Shown one piece after another: positions 12,901-24,361 of a stretch of 64,000 nt of DNA. Under the pieces are notes generated by a model. The model did not search any database. It saw only the letters and a program-made list of their open reading frames with translations, and had not been told where the DNA came from. The stretch's first letter is position 1; the number at the start of each line of letters is the position of its first letter. The DNA is from Chaetomium olivaceum (lineage: Eukaryota; Ascomycota; Sordariomycetes; Sordariales; Chaetomiaceae): contig JAYWVB010000085.1 of NCBI GenBank assembly GCA_039881045.1, positions 27,723 through 91,722 of the forward strand, in the 5' to 3' direction. Made by a program: the position numbers and the translations under genes.

Positions 12901-13516
12901 CCTTTCGTCGCTCGTTGTCGGCGACAAACTCCTCGTCTCAGTGCGCCCTACGCACACCGCATTCCGGCTTCCGGACGACGAAGAGATGGATAAAACGCCC
13001 ATCATTTGTGTGGCCGCCGGTTCCGGGCTCGCTCCCTTCCGCGGCTTTATTCAAGAACGGGCTGCGCTGCTTTCCAAGGGGTCCAGACTTGGGCCTGCGC
13101 TGTTATTCATGGGCTGCCGCGGACCCCAGATGGACGACCTGTACCGTGAAGAATTTGAAAAGTGGCAAGAGCTCGGTGCGGTCGATGTTCGAAGGGCATT
13201 CAGCCGTGCCAAACCTGAAGAGGCCGAGGAGGCACATGGGTGTAAGCATGTACAGGATAGGCTCTTGCATGACAGAGAGGAAGCCAAGGCCATGTGGGAA
13301 AGCGGTGCCAGGGTGTACGTATGTGGCTCGAGGCATGTTGGTGAAGGGGTGAAGAAGGCTATGGGCAGGATTGTACTTGGCGATGAGGCTACCGAGGATG
13401 AAATTACTCGGTGGTATGAGGGGTCCGGAATGACCGTTACGCCACGGATGTGTTTGACTAACGGGAGGTTTAGGGGGGGCCATGGGAGCGACATCTTTTC
13501 CATTCATAGAGGTTAG
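9951..13516 (+). CDS. CYP505-type cytochrome P450 fused to NADPH-P450 reductase, two frame breaks
   Basis: Self-sufficient fatty-acid hydroxylase of the P450foxy/BM3 type, about 1104 aa after allowing two missing bases. Introns: 10102-10156, 10204-10264, 11039-11120 and 12532-12586. The heme domain shows the I-helix FLIAGHETTSG, the K-helix VLRESLR and the heme loop FGTGMRACIGRPFAWQEA. A linker near 11580-11680 leads to the FMN domain (MSIFYGSNTGTCESLA, TASFEGQPPDNAAKF), then the FAD/NADPH domain (RPRQYSISSSP, AAGSGLAPFRGF, YVCGSRHVGEGVKKA). The frame breaks near 11174 (CPTI to IARAAKEDTV) and 11279 (SHLDP to VYGETANDF); one extra C at each restores the family sequence exactly. No N-terminal membrane anchor, as expected for CYP505. 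Ends 67 bp from the end of the convergent GMC gene. Confidence 0.93.
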
Positions 13517-13583
13517 GTTATAATAGACTTTCAGAACCTTCAAATCTCGAACCAATTTCCAGGGTCAACCGATACCCGCGCTA

Positions 13584-15840
13584 TTAGGCCCGAGCTTTGA
13601 TGAGATCAGCCGCCTGTATGCGATTAGCAAAGGTTTGGGAAAATATGATCTGTAGTTTAGCAAACTCTCACCTTTTCGGCAACGGCATACACCGTCTGTT
13701 GCGTGTACGATCCTGGCAAGTCAGGCATCACGCTGGCGTCGACAACGCTGAGCCCCTTGACCCCATACACCAAGAGTTTCTCATCCACAACACCACCCAG
13801 GTTCTGGGGCAACATGGCAGCGGTGCCAATGGGGTGGAAGGAGGATGGAATCATGACAGACCGAAGCCAAGCCTCGATGTCCTCCGGTGCCGTGACATCA
13901 GCGCCAGGAGAGACTTCAACGGGGTCAAGGGTTTTCATCCTCGTCTCCAGGAAATATTTCCGAGTAAAAGGGGTAAACTCAAGCAAGACTTCGAGATCTG
14001 TCGGGTTACTGAGCGCCCGGTAGTCTACCTCAGGCGGCGAGAAGAAGGGGTCAACAGGGTTTATGTGAACCGTGCCACGGCTGGCCGGGTGGAGGTAGAC
14101 GACAGAACCCTCCTCGTACCCACCGCGCAGGAAGAAGTTGTAGGTGGCCGAGTCTTTGCTCCTCATTGATTTAACCAGTGCTTTCTGCTGCGCCTTGTAC
14201 CCGGCAACGACCTTCTTGTCGGTGCCGTAGGGCAAGTGTGCCGCCGGATCCTGGGCTTCATACCGCTTCGCGATGTCCTCCCAAGACTCAGGGGTGATGA
14301 CTCGCAAAGAAAGCCAGCTACCACAGTTGCCGGACGCAATCGACATCGGCCCGGTCCTATTTGCGTCAAACTGTGCTTGCGCCTCGGCGATGAAGGTCTG
14401 GTTCAAGAGCATATCGTAAAAGTCGGGGTGGAACGGGAAGTTTGTAACTGTGGGGTGATGATCAAGTCAGTCAGCCAAACCATAATATGGGATGTTTCTC
14501 CTTACGGTTAAAGCTAGGAGCGATTGTGAATGGCTGATCTTGGAAGTTGCTCCCGACGCCGGGAGAATCAACGACGAGAGGCACACCCGCTTTCTCTAGC
14601 AACTTCTTCGGGCCCACGCCGCTTGCTTGTAGAATTTGGGGTGTATGGATGGAGCCAGCCGCCATGATCGTTTCCTTCCTTGCCTTGACAGACCGGGCCT
14701 GGCTCTGGTCCGTTGCGTCTGCCGGGACGAAAACCACTTCAGTTGCGCGCTTGCCTTGAAACGCAACCTTCAAAACCCTTTGCCCGGTCAGCGTATGGTA
14801 ATTGCTGCGTGCCGCCTCAATAGCGTCCCAATGACCGGGTCTCGCAAAGGATCGGAGAACTGTAGAGGGGTCGACGGATGCCGGATGCCAATAGGCGCCG
14901 GTCTCGCCAGATCCTGAATCGGACGGAAACTCTACTCCGGGGATGTCGCCAAACGCAGCCATCTCCATTTCTGCAATTGGATAAGCCCAAGTGACCACAT
15001 GAATAATTAGCTTGAACTGCAACTCACTGAGAACTGGCCAAGAGAAACTTGGGAAGGAAGCGTGTACGTTAGACGAGCTCCCCCAGTAGTCGGGGTCGTA
15101 CTTGATGTCGAACTGGTCGACCAGTTCAGCACTGGGCGGATGGAAGTTCCATGCCTGTGGGAAAGTTAACTTCAATAGTCTTATGGGTGGGCCATACTGG
15201 TACGGGAAAGGCAACAATCGTACCTTTTGGAAGTAGGGCAGGAGACCTTCCCAGCTCCAATCCGATTTCTTCCCAAAGTAGGATCCCCAGCGGTCGTAGT
15301 CCTCCCTTTGTCCTCGAAGTACCTGCATCCCGTTGACTCCGGAGCTACCGCCAAGAATCATACCGCCAATCACGGCAATACTGCGGTTGTTCAAGCCCGT
15401 TTGGGGCACAGAGCTGATGTTGAAGGTGAGGGTCGGGTCGATCAGGCCCCAGAAGCCCCCCGAGACCCTCGTGACCGAGGAAGAATTTTCTGTTCACAGA
15501 TTAGCACAGCACGTCCAGCCATGCGAGAGGAGCTTTCTCACGGAATACGCCTCGTTCCAAAACAAGCACAGAATCTGCAATATGTTAGTCTTTATACTAG
15601 CTCAGCATGACGCAACGTGGCTGCCGACATACGCTTGCCATTTTCGGTAAGCCTGTCTGCGACAGTCAATCCCGCCGTGCCACCGCCGACAATGATGTAG
15701 TCGTACTCGGGCAGGAGATCATCAGCTCTGCTAAGGATTGTCGAATGGCTGACTGAGCGAGCGCCCGGGACATACGCGTCTACCGAAACGAGCAGTTGCA
15801 GCAAGCCAACGGCAACGAGGGAGGCTTTGGAAAGCGCCAT
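13584..15840 (-). CDS. Secreted GMC oxidoreductase (AA3-type)
   Basis: FAD-dependent oxidoreductase with a signal peptide (MALSKASLVAVGLLQLLVS), 634 aa, intact. Seven exons; introns 15575-15632, 15490-15541, 15155-15223, 14971-15027, 14448-14505 and 13614-13671 sum to an open frame of 635 codons. Landmarks: YIIVGGGTAGLTVADRLTE (FAD), GMILGGSSGVNGMQVLRG (signature 1), GSIHTPQILQASGVGP (signature 2), SSFHPIGTAAMLP (active-site His), VVDASVMPDLPGSYTQQT, and a C-terminal exon giving AVAEKAADLIKARA. Related enzymes oxidise alcohols or sugars and supply H2O2 outside the cell; the substrate here is unknown. Tail-to-tail with CYP505, 67 bp apart. It is distinct from the GMC gene at the left edge, which lacks a signal peptide. 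Confidence 0.92.
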
Positions 15841-17271
15841 GGTGCTCGAGGAAGGGAGGCGAATGCGTTACTTTCCGGGAACCCGAAGAGGAGACAGCAG
15901 TGGGCAAACATAGAAACAGGACCCAAGTATATAAGTACCTGAGAACCGGCCCCCCACTCCCACTTTCATTCTGGAAGCTTGCCGCTTTGCGGCCAAGGAT
16001 GCAAGAGACAATACTTCCTAACGTGTTCTGGAAGGTTTCGCGTCCAGCATGCCATTGCTGCTAGGGTCGGCGAGCTCACGAGCTCGGATCCCGGATCAAG
16101 GTGCAGGGGGACCATTCCATTCATGGACAATTCCCCTCATCTCCACCCTCCGCCCGTCTGCAAATGTGAGGGAGGGGGATGAAAGTATATCGGCGACTTG
16201 GATCTCACCACATCCAAAATCCCAGTCCCAAAAAGCAGCCTGTCCGGTTCATGCCGAGGTACTGCATGCATGCATATGTACTGTACTTCGTCCCAGGAGG
16301 ACGGATCGGTAACGTGGCTGGCCATTTGGTTCCATGGATGGAATGAGGAAAGAACCAGAGGAAAACAATGCGTCTGAATTGAGCAGAAGATGAGGTGCGT
16401 CAGAGTGCAACCTCCACAGTGGCATTGACGAAAGAGCAGGGGAGCTTGGTCCAATAGGGTACACAACCGCAGCCAACAAATCCATGGGACCATCTGCACG
16501 GGCCGGGATGTTCTCAGCGGTACCACGACTTTTGACCCTGGTATGCAGAATTGGTCACTCGGAGAACATCCGCGACGTGTCGAATGTGACTGTTGGTAAT
16601 GTCAAATGTGGCTGACTGTTGGTTATTCCGAACCTTACGGAGAGGCTCAAAGCAAAACGTGCTCCCTTCTGCGTTTCTCCAATCTTCCAACTTCCAAGTC
16701 TATAAACTTTTCCCAGACGGTTCGAGGGTTTCAAAAACACCTCTATACCCGTACAAACGAGACCTTTGCCCCCATCGTTATCTCGAAATCTAAACAAGGA
16801 CTCTCATATCCATTGGTCGTTTTGTTTCCCTAGGCTTGTCGATGTGGACGGTGTGATTGTTATGATGGATGGCCCATTCTGAGCCCGGTTCATGCGATAT
16901 TCCCAGACCGGCGGTGATTGAATATAATACTTACATACTCAGCAGTATGTTTTGGTTTGGATTATAAGTGGAGGTTGACTTAACAAAACTATCTAGGTAC
17001 CTACCTAGATAGATATGATCTGAACTGTATGAATGGGACGCAAAGTGGGCATTTGGGGGTTGAGGAATGCCGCATACGAGGAACGACTCAGGTGTCAACA
17101 AAAAGTACCTTATCTTGGACAATATCAAAATCAACATTTACCCCAAAGGCCTGCCACCGGGGCCCTTGGAATTAGTTACAGAATTGCAGATCGCACTTTA
17201 GAAACTGGGTTTCGACATAATGGTGCGTGTAAGATTACAAACCACACCGTTGCTAGTGATTTTTCCTCTCC
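15841..17271. other. Intergenic region, 1.4 kb
   Basis: No gene recognised. Holds the promoter of the GMC gene and a TAGGTACCTACCTAG motif at 16994-17008. The open frames here are short and unlike any family I know. Confidence 0.5.
15928..15933 (-). promoter_or_regulatory. TATA box of the secreted GMC gene
   Basis: TATATA on the minus strand, 88 bp upstream of the ATG at 15840. Confidence 0.45.
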
Positions 17272-18888
17272 TCAAATCTCATACCGATCACTCTCGTGAT
17301 GTACCGGCTTGTACGTAAAGTAGTCAAAGCTCGCCTGGGCAGCAGTCCCGTTAATGTCGGAAGCAGCAACGCCGACAAAAGCACCGGTGAAACTACCATG
17401 CTTTTGGTGGCCACCACACTCGTCGGAGATAATGCTCGCGTCAAAGATGGGTCCGATCTTCTTCAGCTCCTCTCCCTCCATGGCGTAGAAGAATTGCAGG
17501 TCCCTCCCCCTGATGGTGAGCGCCAACCGAACCTTGCCCTCGTTCGGAATCTGGACGGCATCGGGGTAGGGGAACCGGAGGTTAGAGAGCGGCCATGACG
17601 CTTCGGACGCCATAATGAGCAGCTCTCGTTGGCCATCAGAATGAGCCGTGACAGTCAGGTAGAAGAAGTTGAAACGGCAGTAGTAGTAAGCCGTCAGACC
17701 GGCAATTGGCGTTTCGTCGGTGGGCGAGAAGTCGATGACCGTCTCGGCATCGTACGAGAAGTGCGTCTGGCGCCGGGCAACCAAAGCCTGCTCGAACCAG
17801 GACCCGATAGCCTCGCGGCCGATTAGGTTCAGCTTCCCGCCGTCGGTGTTGAAGATACGCTCCGTCTCAGGCGTGCGCAGCCACTGAAAGTCCTTGTGGA
17901 GGCCGGACTCAAACGTGTACCGCTGCTCAGCCCAGTACTTATCCTCATCGCGGGCGCCGGGCAGGTCCACAAACAGGCTGGGGACGGGACCGTTCTTGAC
18001 GTAGAGCCAGTCGTCGTCACCCCAATACGCCTCCTGGATGCCAGTCTCACGGCCCAGGACGCAGCGGCGGAATTGCGTGATCGGGCGGCCGGTAAGGTGG
18101 ACGATGTAGGTGCGACCATCGGGGGTATCGACAATGTCGCCGTGGCCAGCGCGCTGCAGGGCTGCATGTGGGTGATCCTTGGATGTCACGATGTGCTTTT
18201 GGGGATGGTCCTCGTATGGGCCCCAGATGTTACGTGACCGGGCCAGCGAGCAGGCGTGCTCGTACCCCGTCCCACCCTCGGCTGTGAGAAGGTAGTACCA
18301 TCCATTGCGCTTGTACATATGGGGCCCCTCGACGAGGCCCAGCTCGGTGCCCTGGTAGACGTTCTTACGCGGCCCGACCAGCTTGCCGGCCTTGGGGTCG
18401 AACTCCTGCAAGGCAATGCCGGCAAAGGTCAGGGGACGGCGACGGTGGTCCCAGAGCATGTTGACGAACCACTTCCGGCCATCATCATCGTGGAAGAGGG
18501 AGGGGTCGAAACCGGAGGAGTTGATGTAAAAGGGGTCTGACCAGGGGCCTTCGATGGCGGGCGCACTGACAATGTAGTTGTGGGCGTCCTTGAACGAGCC
18601 GTCCTTGCGCTTGACGTCCGTGTACACAAGCCAGAATTTCTCGCCGTCGTGCGTCAAACAGGGAGCCCAGATACCGCAGCTGTCTGGGTCACCGCGCATG
18701 TCAAGCTGGCTCTTGCGGTTCAGGGGACGGATGGCTAGGTCCCAGTTGGCGAGGTCCTTGGAGTGCCAAATCTGGACACCAGGATACCATTCAAAAGTTG
18801 ATGTGGCGATGTAGTAGTCATCCCCGACCCGGAGGACCGAGGGGTCGGCGTTGAAGCCAGGAAGGATGGGGTTGCGAACTTGCGGCAT
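17272..18888 (-). CDS. Intracellular beta-xylosidase/alpha-arabinofuranosidase, GH43
   Basis: Hydrolyses xylo-oligosaccharides (and possibly arabinosides), 538 aa, single exon, no signal peptide, so probably cytosolic. Five-bladed propeller motifs: NPILPGFNADPSVLRVGDDY with the general-base Asp, SSGFDPSLFHDDDGRKW with the second Asp, and LGLVEGPHMYKRNGWYYLL with the general-acid Glu. A C-terminal beta-sandwich follows (about residue 330 on, to FDYFTYKP), as in GH43 subfamily 11-type beta-xylosidases. The first ATG in frame is 18933, but a TATA element at 18957-18962 would put transcription start at or after it, so the second ATG at 18888 (MPQVRNPILPG) is preferred and matches family N-termini. 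A GGCTAAA site lies at 19074-19080. Confidence 0.92.
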   Translation of the reverse strand: MPQVRNPILPGFNADPSVLRVGDDYYIATSTFEWYPGVQIWHSKDLANWDLAIRPLNRKSQLDMRGDPDSCGIWAPCLTHDGEKFWLVYTDVKRKDGSFKDAHNYIVSAPAIEGPWSDPFYINSSGFDPSLFHDDDGRKWFVNMLWDHRRRPLTFAGIALQEFDPKAGKLVGPRKNVYQGTELGLVEGPHMYKRNGWYYLLTAEGGTGYEHACSLARSRNIWGPYEDHPQKHIVTSKDHPHAALQRAGHGDIVDTPDGRTYIVHLTGRPITQFRRCVLGRETGIQEAYWGDDDWLYVKNGPVPSLFVDLPGARDEDKYWAEQRYTFESGLHKDFQWLRTPETERIFNTDGGKLNLIGREAIGSWFEQALVARRQTHFSYDAETVIDFSPTDETPIAGLTAYYYCRFNFFYLTVTAHSDGQRELLIMASEASWPLSNLRFPYPDAVQIPNEGKVRLALTIRGRDLQFFYAMEGEELKKIGPIFDASIISDECGGHQKHGSFTGAFVGVAASDINGTAAQASFDYFTYKPVHHESDRYEI

Positions 18889-18956
18889 GATTTTCCGAGT
18901 TCCAGTTGCGTGTACTGGTTTGTCTAGGATCACAGTAACTGGATGGTAAAACTGGG

Positions 18957-18962
18957 TTTATA
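18957..18962 (-). promoter_or_regulatory. TATA box of the GH43 gene
   Basis: TATAAA on the minus strand, 69 bp before the preferred ATG (18888) but only 24 bp before the upstream ATG (18933). This spacing decides the start codon. Confidence 0.5.
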
Positions 18963-19073
18963 AGTGACGAAACTTGGGGCTATCTCCTCACTTACATCCG
19001 ATGCCCGATGGTAGGAGATGAGGGGGATGCGCCGGTCAGGCGTCCCCAAGGAACACGAAACTCCACTCCCGCA

Positions 19074-19080
19074 TTTAGCC
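19074..19080 (-). promoter_or_regulatory. Candidate XLR-1/XlnR binding site
   Basis: GGCTAAA on the minus strand, about 185 bp upstream of the GH43 start. It fits the GGNTAAA consensus known for Neurospora XLR-1 and the GGCTAA core of XlnR. A single 7-bp match can occur by chance; the position in front of a xylosidase is what makes it plausible. Confidence 0.4.
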
Positions 19081-19262
19081 GACATGCACAGGTTGGGGAA
19101 GCTCCAGTGTTCGGGCGGGGTCTGGAACTGTGACCGATGTGATTGATGGATGATGAGATAAAGAAACGGCCAAGAGTTAAGATTCGAGGACATTTCAGAC
19201 AAGAAATCCTTGCGTCCAACTCCCCTTATCCACCGAACCCCTATCCACAAACCCCCCCACCC

Positions 19263-21019
19263 TTAGTAGACGTAAACAAACTCATCGTTCTCACGGTCCG
19301 TCAGCCCGGCAAACGCCCGGTCTCCGGTCGTCCTAGCATTACCCGTGCGGATGTCCACGTATTTGTCATCCATCGAGTGATCGTGGATGTAGGCGGGTTT
19401 GTTATTGGCGATTCTCCGTCGGGCCTGCAATCTGTTTAGGAGGATCAAGTTGCCGACCTGCAGCAAAACGATGGCGAACATGCCCGCGAACACGCCCATA
19501 GTGCTCCGGATCCCGGTACGGTATTCCGGTGCGTCTGCAGCGTCGAAAAGTAGTGGGCCGACAATGGCGCCGACCGATGCCGCAGCGTTGAACACGGCCA
19601 TCATGGTCGACTTTTTCGTTTGGCCAGCGGTGTTGGCCAGGATCCATGAAACGATGAGATTGACGCAACCGAAGATAAATGCAAGAAAATAATAACCGAC
19701 AAGCAGACCCGGAATATGCGACTTGTCCCGGGGAAGGACGTATAACAAGACAAGACCGGTCAGAATGAAGACCAACATGAAACCCAACGCCAGCGATTTC
19801 CATTGTGTTCTTACAGTCACCCATGCCGCGGACAGAATGACGATGCATTGGAGGGCTCCGAAAGGGATGTTGAGCAGCGTCGTTCTGTATTTATCAAAGC
19901 CGAAACTCTTCAAAATGAGCGGCCCAAACGTGACGGCCATTTGGGCACCGATGCAGATGGCGAGACTCATGGCGCCAAAGAGGTAGCACTTAATGTCGGT
20001 GAAGGTCTCAAGCACTTGTTTCCATTGGTACTCTTGGGTGCCTGTGCCTGTCTGGTTAGCACGAAGGCGCTCCAGAGCTTGAGGTCGTTCCTCGGCTGTT
20101 AGAAAACGTGCTGTGCGGATGTCATCGTCCAACCTCCAGTAGATGAAGGGAACACTAATGATTGTTAAGAGCCCGGTTACGAGATAGATCCTGAAGAGGG
20201 CGTATTAGCAACATTCAGGCTGCCGAGGTTAGGTGGGAGTTGTTAGCATGATGTCACTTACCACTGCCATGGGGCCAAGACGGTAGACTCTATCTGTCCG
20301 AGCCCGTAGGAGAGAATAGCAGCCACCATAGTCGCCAGCCCGTTGGTGCCGAACCATAGAGCAACCCGTATTGGCTGCTCGGACCGCCGATACCACTGGC
20401 TCGTGATGATGGAAAATAACGGAAGACAGCCGGCCTCAAACAAGCCTAGGAAGAAACGGTCGGCGAGCAGTCCGGCGAAGTTGTGGCAAGCAGGCATGCA
20501 GACCTGAGCAAGACCCCAGCCCAAGATCATTGCAGGCATCAAAATCCGATGGCGGACTTTGACAATGAGTACAGACGAGAAAGGCTGCCATGCCAACTGG
20601 GCGATTGGTGCGGCGGCTGCAAGGATTGAGAATTGATTCTCCACGAGGTGGGTGTCTTCTCTCAGCCCGAAGATGGCGCTGAGACCGAGGGCTATCTTGT
20701 CGAGTACCTGGGAGTTGCGTCAATGCTAACTTTGGGGGATTTGGGGTCTTAAGAGGACGACCTGCAGAAAGTAAACCCAAATAAGGATCGTCAAAATAGC
20801 CTTGTCGGTTTTACAGAGAATCCGTTTGTTCTGTTGTGGTTTTCGAGTTAGACCCAAGGGTAACTGGGTTGAACGCCACGACCGAGATAAAAGGCGTATC
20901 AAGGCTTACATCCTCCTCCGTCAAAACCACCCTTGGGTCTGCGGCTGTCTCGGGTGTCGCATCCCCGTTGATGGCAACACAGCTGAGCTGTGAATGTCAT
21001 TTTTTAGGTCACCGTGCAT
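19263..21019 (-). CDS. MFS transporter, ACS/DAL5 (allantoate permease) type, one frame break
   Basis: Membrane importer of small organic anions or similar solutes, about 517 aa in four exons (introns 20831-20909, 20708-20761, 20191-20261). The N-terminus carries the family hallmark ADPRVVLTEED followed by NKRILCKTDKAILTILIWVY and LDKIALGLSAIFGL. Membrane segments continue through LADRFFLGLFEAGCLPLF and a C-terminal half with about six helices. Exon 1 is in frame with an ATG (21019) only if one G is added to the run at 20963-20966; without it there is no start codon in the right frame. The Cys in ILCKTDK sits where relatives usually have Arg. It is upstream of the GH43 gene on the same strand, 374 bp away, which suggests but does not prove joint regulation. 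Confidence 0.85.
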
Positions 21020-21591
21020 CGTTGTCCCGGGCCAACAACAATGGTAAATGTGGCAGGCGAGAGAGGATAGTACTCGGGGAACAAGGCCGAGAGCATGGTC
21101 GGAGAACTGGCGGCACCGGGTATGGTAACTGGACATATTTAATGACAGACTATCGGAGATCTGACCAAGGTGGGCATATCCTGGCTACAAATGTCTTACT
21201 CTATCCAGTTCCAACTTGGAAGGTGCGTGGAGAGCAAGACACAAAGATGGCCCCCGTTCCGAATCTCTTCAGCGCCGCACCGAAAACAGGTCCTCCATAT
21301 CCTACGTGTGTTCCCGTGGGTCCCACGTGGAGACCAGTCTAGACCTACAAAGATCTGTGAACCGTTCCACTCATCGCATAAGACCCCGGACATTAGAAAC
21401 GGTACCCTGGGAGCGGTCTAGGGGATGATCGTGTACATGAGAAGGTCTGTTGTAAGATAATGTGTGGGAATTGTCGCCGATGTACATGTTTTGGATACGC
21501 TCGACGAAAGCACCTCAACGCAATGCACATCGCTGATGGATGACGCATCAATCACAACGACGAGGAAACCGTCCTGGCAATGGCGGAGGTC
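21020..21591. other. Intergenic region
   Basis: Between two genes on the minus strand (MFS start and GH128 end). Nothing recognised in either strand. Confidence 0.5.
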
Positions 21592-22631
21592 TTATGTAAG
21601 TAGCATGGTGACAGCAACCAAGGCGGTTAACGCTGCGATACTCATTTGCGGGAGAACCCGGCGGAAGGCTGATGACGACGTGCCAGGTAGCATACCGGTT
21701 GCCTCGCGGCCAAGATACCAGGCGCCAATATCCGTGAGGCTGCCGTTTACGCTGAGCATGGCGGCGTTGGGGCCAACGTTGGACACGTCGCTACGGAAGG
21801 CGCCAAACAAGGAGTAGCGTTCGACGGACTCGAGACGGTCAAAGTATTCAGCTGACATGTTGTAGAACGCTTGCGTAGTCTCCAAGTCCTGGTCATTGAA
21901 GTTGTACTCGGTAATCCACATGGTCTTATTCGGGAAACTGTGAAGCCTTCGGGTGAGTTTGAGTCCTTCCAGGGGGCGGACATGTCGTGAACTTACGCAG
22001 CGGAATATTGCCCCATGTGGCTGGCTAGGCCTTCGAAGTTGCCGTACCAATGGATAGTCACAAAATCGTATGTGCAGTTCCGCTGGTTATTCTCGGTGCT
22101 GAGGAGCTTGGAACACTCGGACAGAAAGTTCTGTAGCCAGGGCAGGCCAGAAGAGCCTCCCGTGCAAGCTGGCAGGCCGACACGAATACCCATCTCTTGA
22201 AGCGGAATCATATTGTTAACCCAGATTTGGGCGGCAGCAGAAGGCTCCATGTTGCTGCCCCCGTAGACAAACGGCCCATCGGGTTCGTTGAATGAGAGCA
22301 CGTTGGTGATGTTGACCCCCTGGTCCCTGACTAGGCCCTGCACGGTCGAAAGAAAGGAGGTATCGTCGATGCTGTCCGGGGCGCCCCACATCATGGGCAC
22401 GAACTCGAAGTCGGATTGCGACACATAGCTGTACGTGGACTCGGGCCTGGGCTCGTAGTTGTAGTACCACGTCAAACTCGTCGGCTTCTCGACCCAGATC
22501 TTGTCGTCTACCCGTGAAGTTTCATTCGGTGTGAAGGCGAGGCCGCGTTTGGACGAGGCGGCTGCTACCGGGAGGATGAATGAAGGGGAAGCCGCCAACA
22601 GGGCGGCAAAACCTGTCGTGTACAGCAGCAT
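21592..22631 (-). CDS. GH128 beta-1,3-glucanase, probably GPI-anchored
   Basis: Cell-wall-associated glycoside hydrolase of the alkali-sensitive-linkage-protein (Asl1) type, 326 aa. Starts at MLLYTTGFAALLAASPSFIL, a signal peptide; an in-frame ATG further upstream (22835) would bury it. One intron, 21938-21996. Motifs: KRGLAFTPNE, KPTSLTWYYNYEP, FVPMMWG, the acid/base Glu in VLSFNEPDG, the DFVTIHWYGNF strand and the nucleophile Glu in MWITEYNFND. The C-terminus has a small-residue cluster (GTSSSAF) and a final hydrophobic stretch (MSIAALTALVAVTMLLT) with no polar tail, as GPI-anchored proteins have. Role in remodelling or degrading beta-1,3-glucan is inferred from family. Confidence 0.88.
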
Positions 22632-24361
22632 GATCGCAAACTGTTGAGCGTAGTCTAGCTCGAGCAAGAGTATGGGAAGTTGGCGACACGGGGCGAGTAT
22701 TCTTCGAATTCGGCACTCTCGGCACAGCAGCGCAAAGCTCACCTTCGGCGAGCCAAAAGGATTAAGGTGTGGAATCTCGTCTCGCTTTCCGCTGATTGCC
22801 GCCGACTTGAGAAAAAACGAGTGACTCGTCGGCAAACAAATCCGCAGGAGAGAGCGTTAAGGGACAGGAGAAGCGAGAAGCAAAGGAGGGAACATGGTCA
22901 CTTTGGAGCAACGTCGAGCTGGGAGCCAAAATTGGTTTCTCTTGTCTTGGCCGCGAGCTGAAAACGACGCCAAAAAAAAAGCCCACCGCAGCCAGGGCCC
23001 AAATGTTGGCTCAAGGTTGGTTGTGCAATCCCTCAGTGGACCCCTGGCTGCATGGGGGGACTTGACTGTTTCGGGTTTAGCGACCAAATAAATCGAGAGC
23101 CAGAAGCAAGCCAAGCAGTGTCCAGAAGGCGCCATCCAATGGTGGGCATTTGGAGATTCTTGAGGTTGGTCCGGGATGACGTCTCGACGCTGCGAACACG
23201 ATGTTCGGTCTGTGGCTCTCCCGTGTTACGCGGATTGATGGAGCTTGGTCTGGATCGGGCGGCCCACTTATCGGGTGATACGTGCCAGGGGCTCAGGGGG
23301 GCCGAAGTTTCCGGTGGATCACTGCTCTGCTTCTGGCGTGGAAGATATGATGAGTTGCTTCGTCCGAGAAGGCGTGTCGAGCATTTAAAGGTGAATCATC
23401 CAGGCATAACGGTGAGTTAAGCATCGACAGGCTCCCATCCCGGTGTTGAATCTAACTTCGATGCAAGGAACGACGATCGGGATATCACCTCTTGCTGATC
23501 ATGCCTGGCACGGGGGCAGCGAGGGAGCGTGAGTGAGGGTTGATTTCAGCGGCGAGCCTGAGAAGGAGAAGGCCGCCAGGTCGGTAGCAAGAAACCAACA
23601 GATTGGGAACATTGGCATCGAGTCAGGGTAGAATGACTGGGTTAGGGTAAATTGGGCCGCTGGCAGTGGCGAAAAAGGAAGACATTGGACCATACCAGGC
23701 ATACCAGGCATACCCATCCCGGTAGATGCGTGTCAAGAAACTGAAGTTCTCACCGATGTCGAAGTTTCGAGGGCGCCGTTAGATCGTCGGGCACTTGTCA
23801 TGCAGGGATCGCGGGCGATACAGCAGGTTGGAATCCCCAACGGGATGAACCTGTCGTCGTTGGTAGGTGGATCAATGGATATAGACAAGCAAGTTGGTCG
23901 CGTGAGCCAGTCTTTGTTTAAAAGTGCAAACATAGGTACGTAAATAAGGCGATCTGATCTGCCTGGTTTTCCATTAAAGTTCTGGAATGCAATGCTTCGA
24001 GCTGCAACTGCCGATTGTGGAGCCGCAGGTTCATCGACTTTCCGCGGTTAGGGACAGCGACGGGTTTCCCCGCAGAGATGCGACGGCGCCAGGGCAGATC
24101 CGGCTCGGGTCAGTTTACCCCAGCACATCGATCCAGGGAAACCGAGGGATGCCTCGGCAAACCGAACCCCACAGCATAAAGTATGTCGGTACCGCAGTTC
24201 ACTGTAGCGATCACCTCGATCGTTTTGTCGCCCTTCAACGCCGGCATCGCGCCTCATATTTGACAAAGTGCCAGTTTTTGATTTCTGGACCGCGCTCTTA
24301 AAGACAGTATTTCCGGACTGGATATAACTCCCCAGCCATACACTAGCACCAGACCGCAACA
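22632..24361. other. Intergenic region, 1.7 kb, divergent promoters
   Basis: Between GH128 (minus) and thiolase (plus). Open frames (for example 23052-23420) have no family-like sequence. The direct triplet 'ccaggcata' is repeated around 23694-23712. No RNA gene seen. Confidence 0.45.

Noticed and set aside
18889..18933. Upstream start for GH43 (18933)
   Set aside because: Lies only 24 bp from the TATA box and adds 15 residues not seen in relatives.
1..23000. Secondary-metabolite gene cluster
   Set aside because: No polyketide synthase, peptide synthetase, terpene synthase or other backbone enzyme; P450, GMC, MFS and C6 factor alone do not make a cluster.
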